A DNA stretch of 64,000 nucleotides from Incurvaria masculella (lineage: Eukaryota > Arthropoda > Insecta > Lepidoptera > Incurvariidae): NCBI GenBank assembly GCA_946894095.1, contig OX335649.1, positions 18,742,001-18,806,000 of the forward strand, written 5' to 3'. The notes below the pieces were generated by a model. The model was given only the letters and a program-made list of their open reading frames with translations. It searched no databases and had not been told where the DNA came from. The translations under genes were made by a program, and so were the position numbers. Within the stretch, counting starts at the first letter, position 1. Each line of letters opens with the position of its first letter. Positions 51,201 through 59,045 of the stretch are shown here, one piece after another.

Positions 51201-52164
51201 AATTAAGATAAACTATACATTTTATTTTATTAATCAAAGGTTGACTAAAATATGTCTTCATTTATAAGTTGAAGAAGAGCTAACGTATTAAATGATTTTA
51301 AATGTTGTATGCAAAAATTTCGCAAAAGAAAGACACCGTTTTTACAAGAATTGATGATTTCCTATGCTGGTGAATTAGACAAAATCACATCTTGTTGGAA
51401 CCCATAGCCCTAGCTAGTCACAATATCCGCGTCACCTTAGCTCACCACTCCTCCGACGTCCTTGAGGTCAACGGGCTGCTGGGATAGGTTTCTTCGCTCT
51501 TAAGAGGATAATGAGGCGATCAAGTTTCATGCGATGGCTCGTGCCTGTTTCCTCAGGAAAAATAAGAAATATTTTTCTGATATTTTGCACATTAAATTAA
51601 TCAACTGAGATCCACGTCTGTACGTTTTTGTTTTTTAAATACATTAAATTCTATCCGTGATATACGCATCTATTGATTTGCTTACAAATACAAAAAGACG
51701 TATATCATGGATACAAGTTAAGACATAAAAAAGGAAAATGTAGAGACGTAGCTCCCAGTTGACTTATTTAATGTGTAAAATTTCAGAAAAATACTTCTTC
51801 ATTTGACTGAGGAAACAGACACTAGCCATTCTATGGAAGTTGATGACCTAATTATCCTCTTAACTCACTTTAAATCCAATAGCGCGCCTAGAACTTCGCC
51901 TACAACGTGAATTCGACATCGCCTAATTTCTACTTAGTCCCTGCCATCTACGCCGGGGCACATCAAATAATCCTGCAATTAAAATGTTAACGGGTATTTT
52001 ATTTTGTTACAGGTTACCAATATGCTATGATGTCTATGAAGACAGTGGTAGCGAACCTTCTAAGGAATTATAGGATAAAATCAGAGATGGTTAACGATCT
52101 GAAAATGGAAATCATGCTGAGACCGACGGAAGGAATTCAAATAGAAATTGAGAAGAGATGCTGA
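33087..52164 (+). CDS. Cytochrome P450, CYP4 clan, CYP341-like; complete, 10 exons
   Basis: A haem-thiolate monooxygenase, expected in the endoplasmic reticulum membrane. Exons: 33087-33243, 36595-36693, 36876-36986, 37743-37928, 39426-39622, 41863-41917, 44355-44556, 47157-47302, 49402-49578 and 52013-52164; all AG/GT with matching phases. They total 1482 nt (493 residues plus TGA), a normal P450 length. Seen: hydrophobic N-terminal anchor then RLRRRR; helix C WKHRR (126-130); helix I AGTDTS (307-312); helix K ESMR (363-366); PDRF (419-422); haem loop FSYGVRSCLG (435-444), Cys442 ligand. The start at 33087 was preferred over in-frame 33009, whose extra 26 residues are not anchor-like. The CYP341 assignment rests on remembered family resemblance, and the substrate is unknown. 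Partial copies of exon 8 precede the real one. Confidence 0.95.
33244..35169. other. P450 intron 1, first part
   Basis: AT-rich, with no coding region seen. A TATAAAG at 34786 with TCAGT at 34804 resembles an arthropod core promoter but the spacing is short, so it is not called. Confidence 0.5.
35174..35715. mobile_element. TTAA-flanked MITE (AAGGTGGCCC family), copy 3, inverted
   Basis: TTAA at 35170-35173 and 35716-35719; ends GGCGGCCCAACCCGGCG and GCGGGTTGGGCCACC. The body runs opposite to the copy at 30081. Confidence 0.87.
35990..36340. repeat. Diverged repeat related to the MITE at 11825
   Basis: Shares CTGTAAGTCTCTGGTGCTTT and GATTGAACTGATTGCAAT with the elements at 11825 and 49870; the ends are not well defined. 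Confidence 0.5.
36431..36450 (+). repeat. Short CCTAA run (4 units)
   Basis: Four CCTAA units, equal to TTAGG on the other strand; too short to be a telomeric tract. Confidence 0.7.
36595..36693 (+). CDS. P450 exon 2
   Basis: 99 nt coding for IMNRVRQVALESMECLENKY and KIWLGPRLIF. The WLGP motif is typical of the CYP4 clan. Acceptor TTTCAG, donor GTAAGT. Confidence 0.92.
36876..36986 (+). CDS. P450 exon 3
   Basis: 111 nt coding for IGDPRDAEVILKNCLEKEDL and FGLIFAP. Acceptor TTTCAG, donor GTGAAT. Confidence 0.92.
37115..37250. mobile_element. Half copy of a TTAAGAGGATAA-type MITE
   Basis: TTAAGAGGATAACGAGGTGA and TTTCCTCAGTCAAATTAGGA match one end of the full element at 51501-51870. Confidence 0.65.
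37302..37597. mobile_element. Foldback MITE with TTACGGTTAAAGCC ends
   Basis: Left TTACGGTTAAAGCCAGATGT and reversed right TTACGGTCAAAGCCCGATGT match over about 50 bp, 296 bp apart, in P450 intron 3. Confidence 0.75.
37743..37928 (+). CDS. P450 exon 4
   Basis: 186 nt coding for VSIWKHRRKIVMPAFSKKIL and EGKGRVRMCRILNACTLDSV. Contains WxxxR of helix C. Acceptor TTGTAG, donor GTAAGC. Confidence 0.93.
38570..38690 (+). mobile_element. (GGAC)n-bearing repeat, copy 5 (3' part only)
   Basis: Degenerate GGAC tract followed by CAGCGGAGGTTTAGTAACG and GGGTACGGAACCCTA. Confidence 0.75.
38691..39425. other. P450 intron 4, remainder
   Basis: AT-rich, no gene seen. A short palindrome, CGCGTATCTATCAGATACGCG-like, sits at about 39179-39205. 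Confidence 0.5.
39426..39622 (+). CDS. P450 exon 5
   Basis: 197 nt coding for ETAMGVQLKSQQSPQAPYLE, IFHIWLHPEAIFNWSSL and IYNFTDE. The ETAMG motif follows the exon 4 end, as in CYP4 proteins. Acceptor TTTCAG, donor GTGAGT. Confidence 0.93.
39672..40041 (-). mobile_element. tRNA-headed SINE, near full length
   Basis: The minus strand starts GAGCGGCTCATAGCCTAGTG, has box B GGGTTCAAATCC and ends with TTAGCCATCCATGTCC. It lies in P450 intron 5. Confidence 0.83.
40570..41260 (+). mobile_element. Second tRNA-headed SINE type, split by a DNA element
   Basis: GCGTTCGTGGCCTAGCGGTT (box-A-like) stops at 40624. GGTTCGATACC (box-B-like) and GTTTGATAGGTGCATGTGAC resume at 41186, on the other side of the TA-flanked element. 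The head resembles an intact tRNA-type promoter once the insert is ignored. Confidence 0.65.
40627..41183. mobile_element. GTCGCGACA-family long-TIR element, full length
   Basis: 557 bp flanked by TA. Arms of about 110 bp share TCGTAACCAAAAATGTCG-type and GTTGGTCTCTAACATG-type sequence with the other copies. No transposase is present, so it is non-autonomous. Confidence 0.87.
41261..41862. other. P450 intron 5, remainder
   Basis: AT-rich, with no recognised element beyond the SINE tail. Confidence 0.5.
41863..41917 (+). CDS. P450 exon 6 (micro-exon)
   Basis: 55 nt coding for VIQNKRQQFRDQPEKKDE, the variable linker before the FLDLL segment. Acceptor TTTTAG, donor GTAAAA; phase 0 in, phase 1 out, consistent with both neighbours. 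Confidence 0.88.
42455..42600 (-). mobile_element. Fragment resembling the 5S-headed SINE
   Basis: CTAGTAAGTAAGTAACGTGT, GGACTCCAACCCACAGCTAG and CCATCTCGAACCTGACTG follow the 5S-headed order, heavily mutated. Confidence 0.4.
42811..42900. repeat. C-rich tract with runs of CCC
   Basis: About 90 bp of repeated CCCCGCCCC and CCCGGCCCC runs; the minus strand could form G-quadruplexes. It stands out sharply from AT-rich surroundings in P450 intron 6. Confidence 0.75.
43138..43890. other. P450 intron 6, remainder
   Basis: AT-rich; nothing recognised. Confidence 0.5.
43892..44195 (+). mobile_element. (GGAC)n-bearing interspersed repeat, copy 6
   Basis: CAGGCTAAGTGAGAGTCTGA, GGGTTCCGTACGATCG, AAATACACACTCTGTGAACA, (GGAC/GGAT)n and GGGTACGGAAC in family order. 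Confidence 0.83.
44355..44556 (+). CDS. P450 exon 7 (helix I)
   Basis: 202 nt coding for SRKPFLDLLIGLSGKEKAFT, VELREEVLTIIIAGTDTSAL and CLGAHPHVQQRAYEE. It includes the oxygen-activation motif AGTDTS. Acceptor CCACAG, donor GTGAGT. Confidence 0.95.
44626..44800 (-). mobile_element. SINE body fragment, degraded
   Basis: ACACGGCTACATTGAACAGA, GCGGTGGTACCAATCCCAG and CACGTTAAATCCGAACTG match the reversed 5S-headed SINE body. Confidence 0.6.
45185..45690 (+). mobile_element. CR1-like LINE 3' fragment
   Basis: Reads SCETLFKELNILSLPALYTY, DVCLFVKN, then in a second frame STNIFNNIPIELKDLDLN and KGLFNWLGQKYI with a stop. This is a C-terminal reverse transcriptase segment with one frameshift. An A-rich tail with AAATAAAATTC ends the element in P450 intron 7. 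Confidence 0.78.
45691..46435. other. P450 intron 7, remainder
   Basis: No recognised repeat or gene before the exon 8 tandem series. Confidence 0.5.
46436..47156 (+). pseudogene. Tandem partial copies of P450 exon 8 (5 clear + 1 degenerate)
   Basis: Units start at 46551, 46673, 46795, 46913 and 47035, with periods of 122, 122, 118 and 122 bp, and lead into exon 8 at 47157. A more decayed unit spans about 46436-46550. Each unit holds the first ~95 nt of exon 8 and a short intronic piece with a CACAG acceptor in most units. All stop after KESIML-like sequence. The five clear units have ATCATG or a variant where exon 8 has ATGAGG, so the ExxR arginine is replaced by Met; the degenerate first unit keeps ATGAGG. 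None has the second half of the exon or a clear donor, and reading through meets GAG TAA in the next unit. Confidence 0.9.
47157..47302 (+). CDS. P450 exon 8, authentic copy (helix K)
   Basis: 146 nt coding for EVMAVVGDREITKNELPRLQ, YLERVIKESMRLYPPVPLTI and RKVDREIQL. Contains the ExxR pair Glu363/Arg366. Acceptor TTCACAG, donor GTGAGT. It is the last and only complete member of the tandem series. Confidence 0.94.
47303..48343. other. P450 intron 8, first part
   Basis: AT-rich; no gene or repeat recognised. Confidence 0.5.
48344..48863. mobile_element. GTCGCGACA-family long-TIR element, inverted copy
   Basis: TA-flanked, 520 bp. Starts TTCCGGGAGGTCACGACA and ends GTCGCGACCTCCTAGTC. It abuts the next MITE directly. 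Confidence 0.86.
48870..49381. mobile_element. TTAA-flanked MITE (AAGGTGGCCC family), copy 4, next to P450 exon 9
   Basis: TTAA at 48866-48869 and 49382-49385; starts GGTGGGCCATCCCGCTGAAC and ends CATAGTCACC. It is slightly shortened relative to the other copies. Only 16 bp lie between its right TTAA and exon 9. Confidence 0.86.
49402..49578 (+). CDS. P450 exon 9 (haem loop)
   Basis: 177 nt coding for SGPTLPAGCGAAINLFCLHR, DHWGPKADQFDPDRFLNEER and HPCAYVPFSYGVRSCLG. Acceptor TTTGCAG, donor GTAACC. The acceptor lies just outside the end of a MITE. Confidence 0.95.
   Translation, partial: PLGPRCRRAAVPPSTCSACTATRTTGGRKRTSSIRTGSSTRSAIPAPTCPSVTASGAV
49677..49858. mobile_element. Foldback MITE with ACGGCTTTTCACGCGGCA ends
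   Basis: The left arm ACGGCTTTTCACGCGGCATG and the reverse of GCCGCGTGAAAAGCCGT match over about 50 bp with a short interior; P450 intron 9. Confidence 0.8.
49870..50228. repeat. Repeat related to the MITE at 11825
   Basis: GAACGCAATCGGCTCTTATT and CACCAGAGACTTACAGTTTC are the reversed landmarks of that family. Confidence 0.55.
50461..50748 (+). mobile_element. tRNA-headed SINE, internally shortened
   Basis: Head GCGGCTCGTAGCCAAGTGGC, box B GGGTTCAATTCC. The middle of the body is deleted between TTCGGAATCCATC and CAGCCGTGCTCATAAAGGGA. It ends GTCAGGTCGCAT and A9. Confidence 0.86.
50892..51185 (+). mobile_element. (GGAC)n-bearing interspersed repeat, copy 7
   Basis: AAAAACCGGCTAAGTGCGAG, TGTAGCGGTAAAATGAATAC, a short GGAC tract and ACGTAACCCTA. 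Confidence 0.83.
51501..51870. mobile_element. MITE with TTAAGAGGATAA termini
   Basis: Left TTAAGAGGATAATGAGGCGA and reversed right TTAAGAGGATAATTAGGTCA; arms continue through TGTTTCCTCAG for about 80 bp. It lies in P450 intron 9. Confidence 0.8.
52013..52164 (+). CDS. P450 exon 10 (terminal)
   Basis: 152 nt coding for YQYAMMSMKTVVANLLRNYR, then KMEIMLRPTEGIQIEIEKRC and TGA. Acceptor TTACAG. Confidence 0.94.
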
Positions 52165-52261
52165 ATAAAAAATTAGTCAGATGTGATTTAAATTAGATTT
52201 AAATAGTTTTTTCATGTATTGTTTTGTTTAAAAACAATGAATTTAAGTTCCCACTGGCTTA

Positions 52262-52267
52262 AATAAA
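52262..52267 (+). terminator. Likely polyadenylation signal of the P450 gene
   Basis: AATAAA lies 98 bp after the stop codon and is followed by a T-rich stretch. Position and context fit an mRNA 3' end. Confidence 0.6.
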
Positions 52268-52534
52268 ATTATTTTTTTAGGAAATTTAAGTGTTGATAGA
52301 CACTTTGGATGGATATAAAAAACGATTATTTTCTAATTTATTAAAATATTAATGGACTTTGGAGCGAAGAAAGAAATAGAAGAAAGGACGTTTCAGTTTC
52401 AGTAATTTATATTTAATAATTATATTACACAGTCGAATCAGTATTTTTTTCACTTTTTTTATATTTTTTTTCATGCAATCCTTATTTCAAAATGGAATGA
52501 GGTAAATACGCACTGCTCTGAAAGGTATGATTAC

Positions 52535-52712
52535 TGAGGAATGTGATGTGTATGTATGTATAATCGACCGCGAAGCAAGGACCAATTAATTGTAGAAAGA
52601 TCCCAGTAAAAAGAACTACTTTACAAATTCACTGCAATATTACTGGGCTCTTTCGTCAATGAATGTGTCCTTGTTTCACGGTCGATTATACATACATACA
52701 TATCACATTCCT
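52535..52712. mobile_element. Foldback MITE downstream of the P450
   Basis: Arms GGAATGTGATGTGTATGTAT and the reverse of ATACATACATATCACATTCC extend about 72 bp with few mismatches around a ~30-bp centre. Confidence 0.78.
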
Positions 52713-53072
52713 TGGAAAAAGCGACGTATCTGCTTAGTACGAAAAGTATATTAACGTATGATTACTGGCTCGGTCCAGCCCAGCGAGCATGGAAGGACTG
52801 GTGTCGCGATCGAAACTCATTCATTTGGCGGCGCCATATTTTTGACGTTGTGCAATGAATTTCCAATCGGAGTTTTTATTTGATGTTAGAATGCTAGGTT
52901 GCAAATCGACAAAAATCCAAACCGAACATTCAAATATTTTTGACGTTCTGCAATTACATTTTATAATGTTTATTCAGAACTTAGAAAATCATAACGACAA
53001 ATTTGACGATGTTGATGTTCTGCAATGGTATTTCAAAAATAAACATTTTTGTCGTTCTGAATTTTTAACGTT

Positions 53073-53640
53073 GTAATAATATGTAGTGAAACGCCTCATC
53101 AAGTCCAAATAGAACTCCAGACTGATAATGGATTGTTAATATTTTTTTATTCCATTATTTATTTAAATAAGAAAACGTCGGTTTTTCACATTAGAAATCG
53201 CAAAGTAATATGATTTCTAGATGTAAGTAAAAACAGCATACACGCATAAACAAATAATTCCATTTGCTTTTAGATTTCGGAAATGGATACCGCTTCCTCA
53301 ATGTATTTTGTATAGAAAAAGGAAACATACATTAACGAAAATAGGTTGAACCCTAGACAAGGAATTTTAAATTGTAATAATGACACTTCTAATCGTCAGA
53401 CAGACTTTAACTTTGCGATTTTGGTAGTACCAGGGCCTTGACTGCGTCCTGTGAAGTTCTTGCGTGCATAGTATGGTAGAATTTCGAGAAAATGAGTATA
53501 AAGGGAATTCGTAAGCGAACTCACTCGCCGGTGCTGCCATTGAATATAAGAGGGGATATGCGGCCCCCACACAGAGTTTTAGTTGCTACCCTCCTTTCGT
53601 GCTCGCTGATCCAGGCTATAACTTGAATTGTAGTTAAATT
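53073..53640 (+). repeat. LTR-like repeat family, copy 1
   Basis: Begins TGTAATAATATGTAGTGAAA, then CAAATAGAACTCCAGACTGA, CAATGTATTTTGTATAGAAA and TAGTACCAGGGCC. Shared by stretches at 57387, 60829 and 63750. A TATAAGAGGGG at 53544 could be a promoter. LTR status is not proven; no paired copies with a TSD were found. Confidence 0.5.
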
Positions 53641-54028
53641 TACAGCGCTGTTTCTTAAAATTTAAATGTTCTTGCTTTTTCTTGGTCGAATATACATTAT
53701 ATACTCGTACTAAACATATTCGTTAAAAAGAAAGGTAATGTTCTAAGTAGAAGTAAATATTGCACGTGAAATAATAACCGTAATTTTACAAATATTCTTG
53801 AATGATGACTGATTTTTGTATGATGCCATAGGATAAAATAGTTGACGGAAAAAGTTTTATTTTAGTAGAGTATTATTTAAATTTTATTTAAAAAATCGGT
53901 GAAATATATGTAATACACAGATAAACAGTATTGTTTGTTAGTTCTACTTTGACAATAAATACATCAAATAATAAAAAAAAAACAATATTTTCATAGTTTA
54001 TTTCATGCATCCTTTCCTAGATTACTAA

Positions 54029-54242
54029 GGGCCGATTTTTCAATTCTCATGTATAACTTATCGGACTGATAGTACAAATTCACGTTTTTCAAAAGACGGA
54101 TAGTCATTGCCGATATCTTATATCATAATTATCTGACTATAACTATATTAATAAACGTATGGACTTACTATATCGGATGTATAAGCAGAAGCGTAGTAGA
54201 ATAGTTATCTGGCTGTTCATCAGACTATTGAAAAATCAGCCC
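54029..54242. mobile_element. MITE with GGGCCGATTTTTCAAT ends
   Basis: Left GGGCCGATTTTTCAAT and right ATTGAAAAATCAGCCC are inverted, flanked by TAA on both sides. Confidence 0.82.
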
Positions 54243-54420
54243 TAAACATGTAATGCTATTCATTAGTTAATTTTCCAACCTAGTCGTTTCTCGGCCAATT
54301 TTATTGAACTTGTAACGTTCACATTTTTTTTAAAGTGATTTGGCTTGTCCTGGATATCGCAGCCTTCGTAGGCCAAAGATGCCATGCCCATCAAGTGGGA
54401 CGACACCTGCACCATTAAGA

Positions 54421-54592
54421 CTATCTACCTGGGTCGACTGGTAGCTTGACCAGCTTCTTCGTCAGGCGGCGAGGTCTCTATATCCGCAACTCTAATGACC
54501 TTGTCCAGTCCTGAGTATACTGCAGTCATGCCACGTTGTTCTGATTAAATTGCCATCAGCTATGAGGACTAAATTGCCAACACCGATATTTT
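54421..54592 (-). mobile_element. BEL/Pao-type retrotransposon, C-terminal Pol remnant
   Basis: The minus strand reads VGNLVLIADGNLIRTTW, then in other frames YSGLDKVIRVADIET and RRLTKKLVKLPVDPG with a stop. The order matches the tail of BEL/Pao Pol proteins (VGDLVLI, DGVVRVADV, RPVSKLVVLP). Two frameshifts make it dead. Confidence 0.6.
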
Positions 54593-54670
54593 GAGTAGAC
54601 TGGGCGATTATAGGTCCGGGCAAAAAGATTGACCTTGATCCATTCTCATCCTTGATCATAGCTTACCATT

Positions 54671-54926
54671 TCTGGGGGTCCATTCAGGCAAGAGTGAGTT
54701 CGAATTCGTCACTAAATCAACTCACTTTTTTAAATAGTTAATGTTTTCACACTTGTTGAACATCATTACAGTTAGGTAAAAATCTGGTCTGTCCCGTAAA
54801 TACGTTGGATGAATAATTAACGGTTCCGTTATTTAAATATATATAAATATATTATATATTTGCCAGCTATTTTTAGGTTAACTCACTCCCGAACTCGAAC
54901 TCACTCTTACCTGAATGGACCCCCAG
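54671..54926. mobile_element. MITE with CTGGGGGTCCATTCAGG ends, uninterrupted copy
   Basis: Left CTGGGGGTCCATTCAGGCAA, right TTACCTGAATGGACCCCCAG: nearly perfect 35-bp inverted ends, 256 bp long. Confidence 0.85.
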
Positions 54927-55031
54927 AAATGGTAAGCTATGCAACGCAATTTCTTAAAATCACAACTTTGGTCTCTCTATCGTCAAGATTCATATGAAAA
55001 ATAGCGGCGTAGGAAGTGCGCAAGATGAAAA

Positions 55032-55330
55032 GAAAGTTTAGAGTTCGATAAGTGCAGTTCGTCACGAATGCGAGCTGCTCCATGGTTCGGAATCCATGTA
55101 AAACTGTAAGCCCGCCCGGCTTGGTACCATCGCATTGAATGAAAATATGGTCGAAGCGGAAATGAAAAATTGTCCGTGTTTTCCATCGAGTTCAATGTAG
55201 CCGTGCTTATAAATGGAAGGTCCTGGCATGGCATGTAATTCCTTCGGGAATGTGGTGTATTGGGCCAATATCATAACGGTAGTTGTGTGGTATTAGCCAT
55301 CCATGTCAGGTCGCATAAAAAAAATATATA
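55032..55330 (+). mobile_element. SINE, 5'-truncated copy
   Basis: Starts within the body at GAGTTCGATAAGTGCAGTTC. It continues through the common body and ends with TTAGCCATCCATGTCAGGTC then GCATAAAAAAAA. Confidence 0.85.
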
Positions 55331-57030
55331 TCAAAGTTGCTCTGTCAGCTAAGACACAACCGGTAGAGGTCGAGAGTTTATCAAAGAGTATACACCTCTT
55401 CGTTTGAGCCTGGTTCGTGCAAAGTTACAGACAGGGCAAGTGACTCCCAGGATCTTCCGATAAAGGATGCAGAAGGTAGGATGAAGGTCTACAAGACGCC
55501 TGTGTTGGCTGTGAGATCCGTCACTTGTAACCATTAGCTTCGTAAGTTACTTCTTCGCCCTAACAAATGTAGTCGAATATAAGAATCTTTAAAGTTTTTC
55601 CTTTTCTGCCAATAAATCAATTTATACTCATGGCCGAGTCGGTCGTTAGGCTTTCGATAATTTCTAGATGAATGGCTCTTGTGGTCTTGCAAATACAGAG
55701 TGCCGCTCATCTTTTCATTCATTTCGGGATGACAGCTGAGGAACAAGGTAGTCCAGTCCCATGTATGTAAAGCCCTTTTATGGTGTGAGTTTAGACTTAG
55801 ATGAAAAAGGATCCTTTCCTTTTTCATCTAAGGGTTTAGAGAACAGTTCGTCGAATATTACAGAATTGGCATTTTCTAGCCACAGCACTGGCTTTTCCGT
55901 GTTAACGTTGCATCCAGTATCATTGTCTGATTTGCTGTATCGCTGTTTCATTATTAGCGCGTGCACAGTCCTTATGAATTTGGTGTGTCAATATATGAGT
56001 CATACCGTATGTGAGATACCGTCAATGAGAATAGGGGTTTCCGTACAATTACAACAGGTACAACGTTGAGTAGTACTCAATGTTATAAGAAAGATGACTA
56101 CGAATAGGGGTCCAAGTTTGCGTTAGAAGCAATGATGTTGTTTTCATTTTGGTCATTGATCAAAGTAATCGGGCCTATGTTTTCGTGATTAGGAAGTGGG
56201 TGACATTGCGTTTTGTAAAATTGTTGTAAATTTTGTAAAGTGCTCTCGGCCGCTAAAAATCAGCCTCCGTGTAGTAAGGTATAATGGCGGTATTTTCATC
56301 AATCTTCTTTACACGGCTTCCCTCTGCGAAACTTCCACTTGTGCGGGGGGAGACCCTGATTTTGCTACAAATCAAAATTGAGCGATTTGAACTTTTTCCT
56401 GTTCTGAGTATTATTTAGAATGTTTAACCTTATACCTGGTCAGGAAATAACTACAGATGTCTACTGTGCAGAACTCCGAACAATGATGGCGAAATTCGCA
56501 TCGAAACAGCCCCGACTAGTCGATAGATCTTCAACATTGCGACGACCCTATCCCTATCCTACTTATTTATCTTACTAATCAACCTGTCTGCTAGCTAACT
56601 TATATCAAGTCTCACATAGTTAGAAAAGTCTAGTGCTGCTACTTAATTAACTAATATCTGGAATTGGCCATAGTTATTAACATGTGATCGTCTAGTAAGA
56701 TATAGGCCATGGAGATTTGAACTAATGGTCACTCCTTGGCCGCCATTCCGTCTTTTACACTTCTTCTAATGATTGAATGGATATAAATTGAATGAAATAC
56801 AACAAGAATATATCAATTTAGAATGGACGTTACTACCTGCCGCCACGTAGAGGCGAGAGACTATGGGCAGGCGCCTAATGTCATGTCTGTCATCGGCCGA
56901 GTCATGTCAGCTATCTTAGGTCTAAGACATTTGACTTCCTAACACTAGCTACAAGCCTACACAGTTATACAAAGCAAGACCTTATGCTAACTTAGGTACT
57001 AGAATTATTCTACGTTACCTTGGGGCCCCT
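55331..57030. other. Downstream interval, probably decayed retroelement
   Basis: Several 60-100 codon frames on both strands but none recognised. Lying beyond the BEL/Pao tail on the same side, it may be more of that element; this is inference only. Confidence 0.35.
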
Positions 57031-57077
57031 GTCGACTTTAGCTAAAGAGTCCTCGTGAAGGGAATTTGTCCTGATGA

Positions 57078-57275
57078 CTTTACTTGAGCAAATTGGCGGT
57101 TCCATCCCTACGGCGGTCGCCGTGGAACTTCAACACAGCCGCTCAGTAAAATCCGTCGAAACCGTTATGATAATTGTATAAATTAGGTACTTTGAGCAAA
57201 ATTGGCGGTATCCGATCCGAACGGGCAAGGCCGTGGAAATTCTACCAGCCGCTCAGTAAAAGTCCGCCGCAACCG
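57078..57275 (+). repeat. Imperfect direct repeat, about 110-bp period
   Basis: TTGAGCAAATTGGCGGT...GCCGTGGAA...AGCCGCTCAGTAAAA at 57083 recurs at 57192 with substitutions. It lies just before an LTR-like repeat. Confidence 0.7.
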
Positions 57276-57386
57276 TCCGTAATCGAAATTCAATTCCGTA
57301 CCGAAATTTAGAGCGTCACGCGAATGCACCTAATTAAGGCGCTAGGACTAGCCAACTACTCGCGCCATACAAATGCACTTTATAAC

Positions 57387-57800
57387 AAATGTAATAATAT
57401 GTAGTGAAACGCTTCAGCAAATCCAAATAGAACTCCAGACTGATAATGGATTGTTAATATTTTCTTATTCCATCATTTATTTAAATAATAATAAAAATAA
57501 AAAAGTTGATTTTTCTCATTAGAAATCTGAAAGTAATTCGATTTCTAAATATAAGCAAAAACAGCATATATGCATAAACAAAAAATTCCATTTGCTTTTA
57601 GATTTCTACATTTAGTCAAAAAAGTTCGGAAATGGACACCGTTTCCGCAATGTATTTTGTATAGAAAAAGGAAACATACATTAACGAAAATAATTCAATT
57701 CCTAGACAAGGAATCATATATGGTAAGAATGACACTTACAATCGTCAGACTTAGTTAGTTAACTTGGGGTGCCTCGTCTAACTTTGCGATTTGGCTAGTA
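57387..57800 (+). repeat. LTR-like repeat family, copy 2
   Basis: TGTAATAATATGTAGTGAAA to TTGGCTAGTACCAGGCCC, collinear with the copy at 53073. Upstream GGCGCTAGGACTAGCCAACT is shared with the copy at 60829. Confidence 0.65.
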
Positions 57801-58273
57801 CCAGGCCCTTAAGCACCTTATTCCGTCAACGCGCGACGGTAATTCCTGAGCACCGTTCATCTTCTTACTCAAACTTATTTACAGTTCAGGCTGCCAGACT
57901 TTGGAATGAGCTGCCCGACGAAGTAAGAGTAAGTGAATCTCTTAATTCATTTAAGTACAGAGTTAAGAACATATTCAAGCAGAAAAAAATGTATGTTACC
58001 TAATGTCTATTTGTATATCACATCAGTGTTTAATTATAGTTTAAAAAATTTACTGTAGTTGCGTATGAGGGTGTGTGTGTGTGTGTGTGTGTGTCTATGA
58101 TTTTCGTTTATAAGTCTTTTTTTATATAGTCTCGTTTTTTAATAGTTTTTAAGAAATTTTCTTTTTAAATGTTTAACTTCTACTACTCTATACACTTTCT
58201 TTTTCGGTAGGGTTAGTTGTAAGATATTGCTTTTTAGCGATAAGCTCGCCCTTTACATGTATGTATCAAAGAG

Positions 58274-58303
<30 letters not shown>
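57801..58303 (+). mobile_element. Jockey/CR1-like LINE 3' end
   Basis: Encodes YSNLFTVQAARLWNELPDEV and ESLNSFKYRVKNIFKQ, the conserved C-terminal box of non-LTR reverse transcriptase ORFs. A 3' UTR with a GT microsatellite (58070-58092) follows, then GATAAGCTCGCCCTTTACAT and an (AAAT)n tail. Confidence 0.85.
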
Positions 58304-58305
<2 letters not shown>

Positions 58306-58787
58306 CCGGTTACATCAATGATATCAATCAAGTTTAAAACAGTGTAACGAAGAGAGCACTCATTCTCTGCAATCTGCTTGCAACACGATCCCGCCACCTC
58401 GTACAGTTGTAGATGTCCTCAGGAACCAGTCTTTCTTATCACAAACCTATAATTAATCTATTCACTCTCTAGGATGGTCACAGTTCATTTCCTAGCATTA
58501 TCACAGTTCACTTCCTCCACTGATCGAATATCGGAATACATTCGAGGTCCTCTATAATGTTGAGAAAATTCGCATTTTCCGCCGACCGAGCGCGTCACCG
58601 TTGCGCGCTACACCGCTGTCCGAACTTCAATGCCAAAAATCCCGCGCTCGCGCAGCCCCCAAAACCACCCGGAAATCGTAAATTACCGCTTTCTCTAGAA
58701 GGGACTAAGCAATTGTCATTGAGTGCTGCGAAGACCGCTGCGGCCCTACCATATACACATGCATACGTAGTATTTTAACAAATATAT

Positions 58788-59045
58788 TTGAGGCGGTTGT
58801 CTCAACATTATTGCTTAATGATAACGCAAGACTCACACTGCTTGAAAAACGGTTTTAACACTACAAAACCTGCAGTTAGAAAACATCTGTCATCCTCACC
58901 GAACCTCGCCACAACATATAAGTTTTTCCGCGATTTAGACATTATTTTGCATGAAAAGAAAATGTCTTCCCAGCAAGCAGTACAAGATGCCTTCAATCAG
59001 TTTGTGGAGTCGAGGTGCCCAGAGTTATTTTTAAATTTTTTTTAA
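58788..59045 (+). other. Unrecognised 85-codon frame with downstream AATAAA
   Basis: Ends DIILHEKKMSSQQAVQDAFN, QFVESRCPELFLNFF and a stop; AATAAA follows about 55 bp later. It looks like a genuine protein tail, with a slight resemblance to mariner transposase C-termini, but no family can be named. It may be a transposon remnant or the last exon of an unknown gene. Confidence 0.25.
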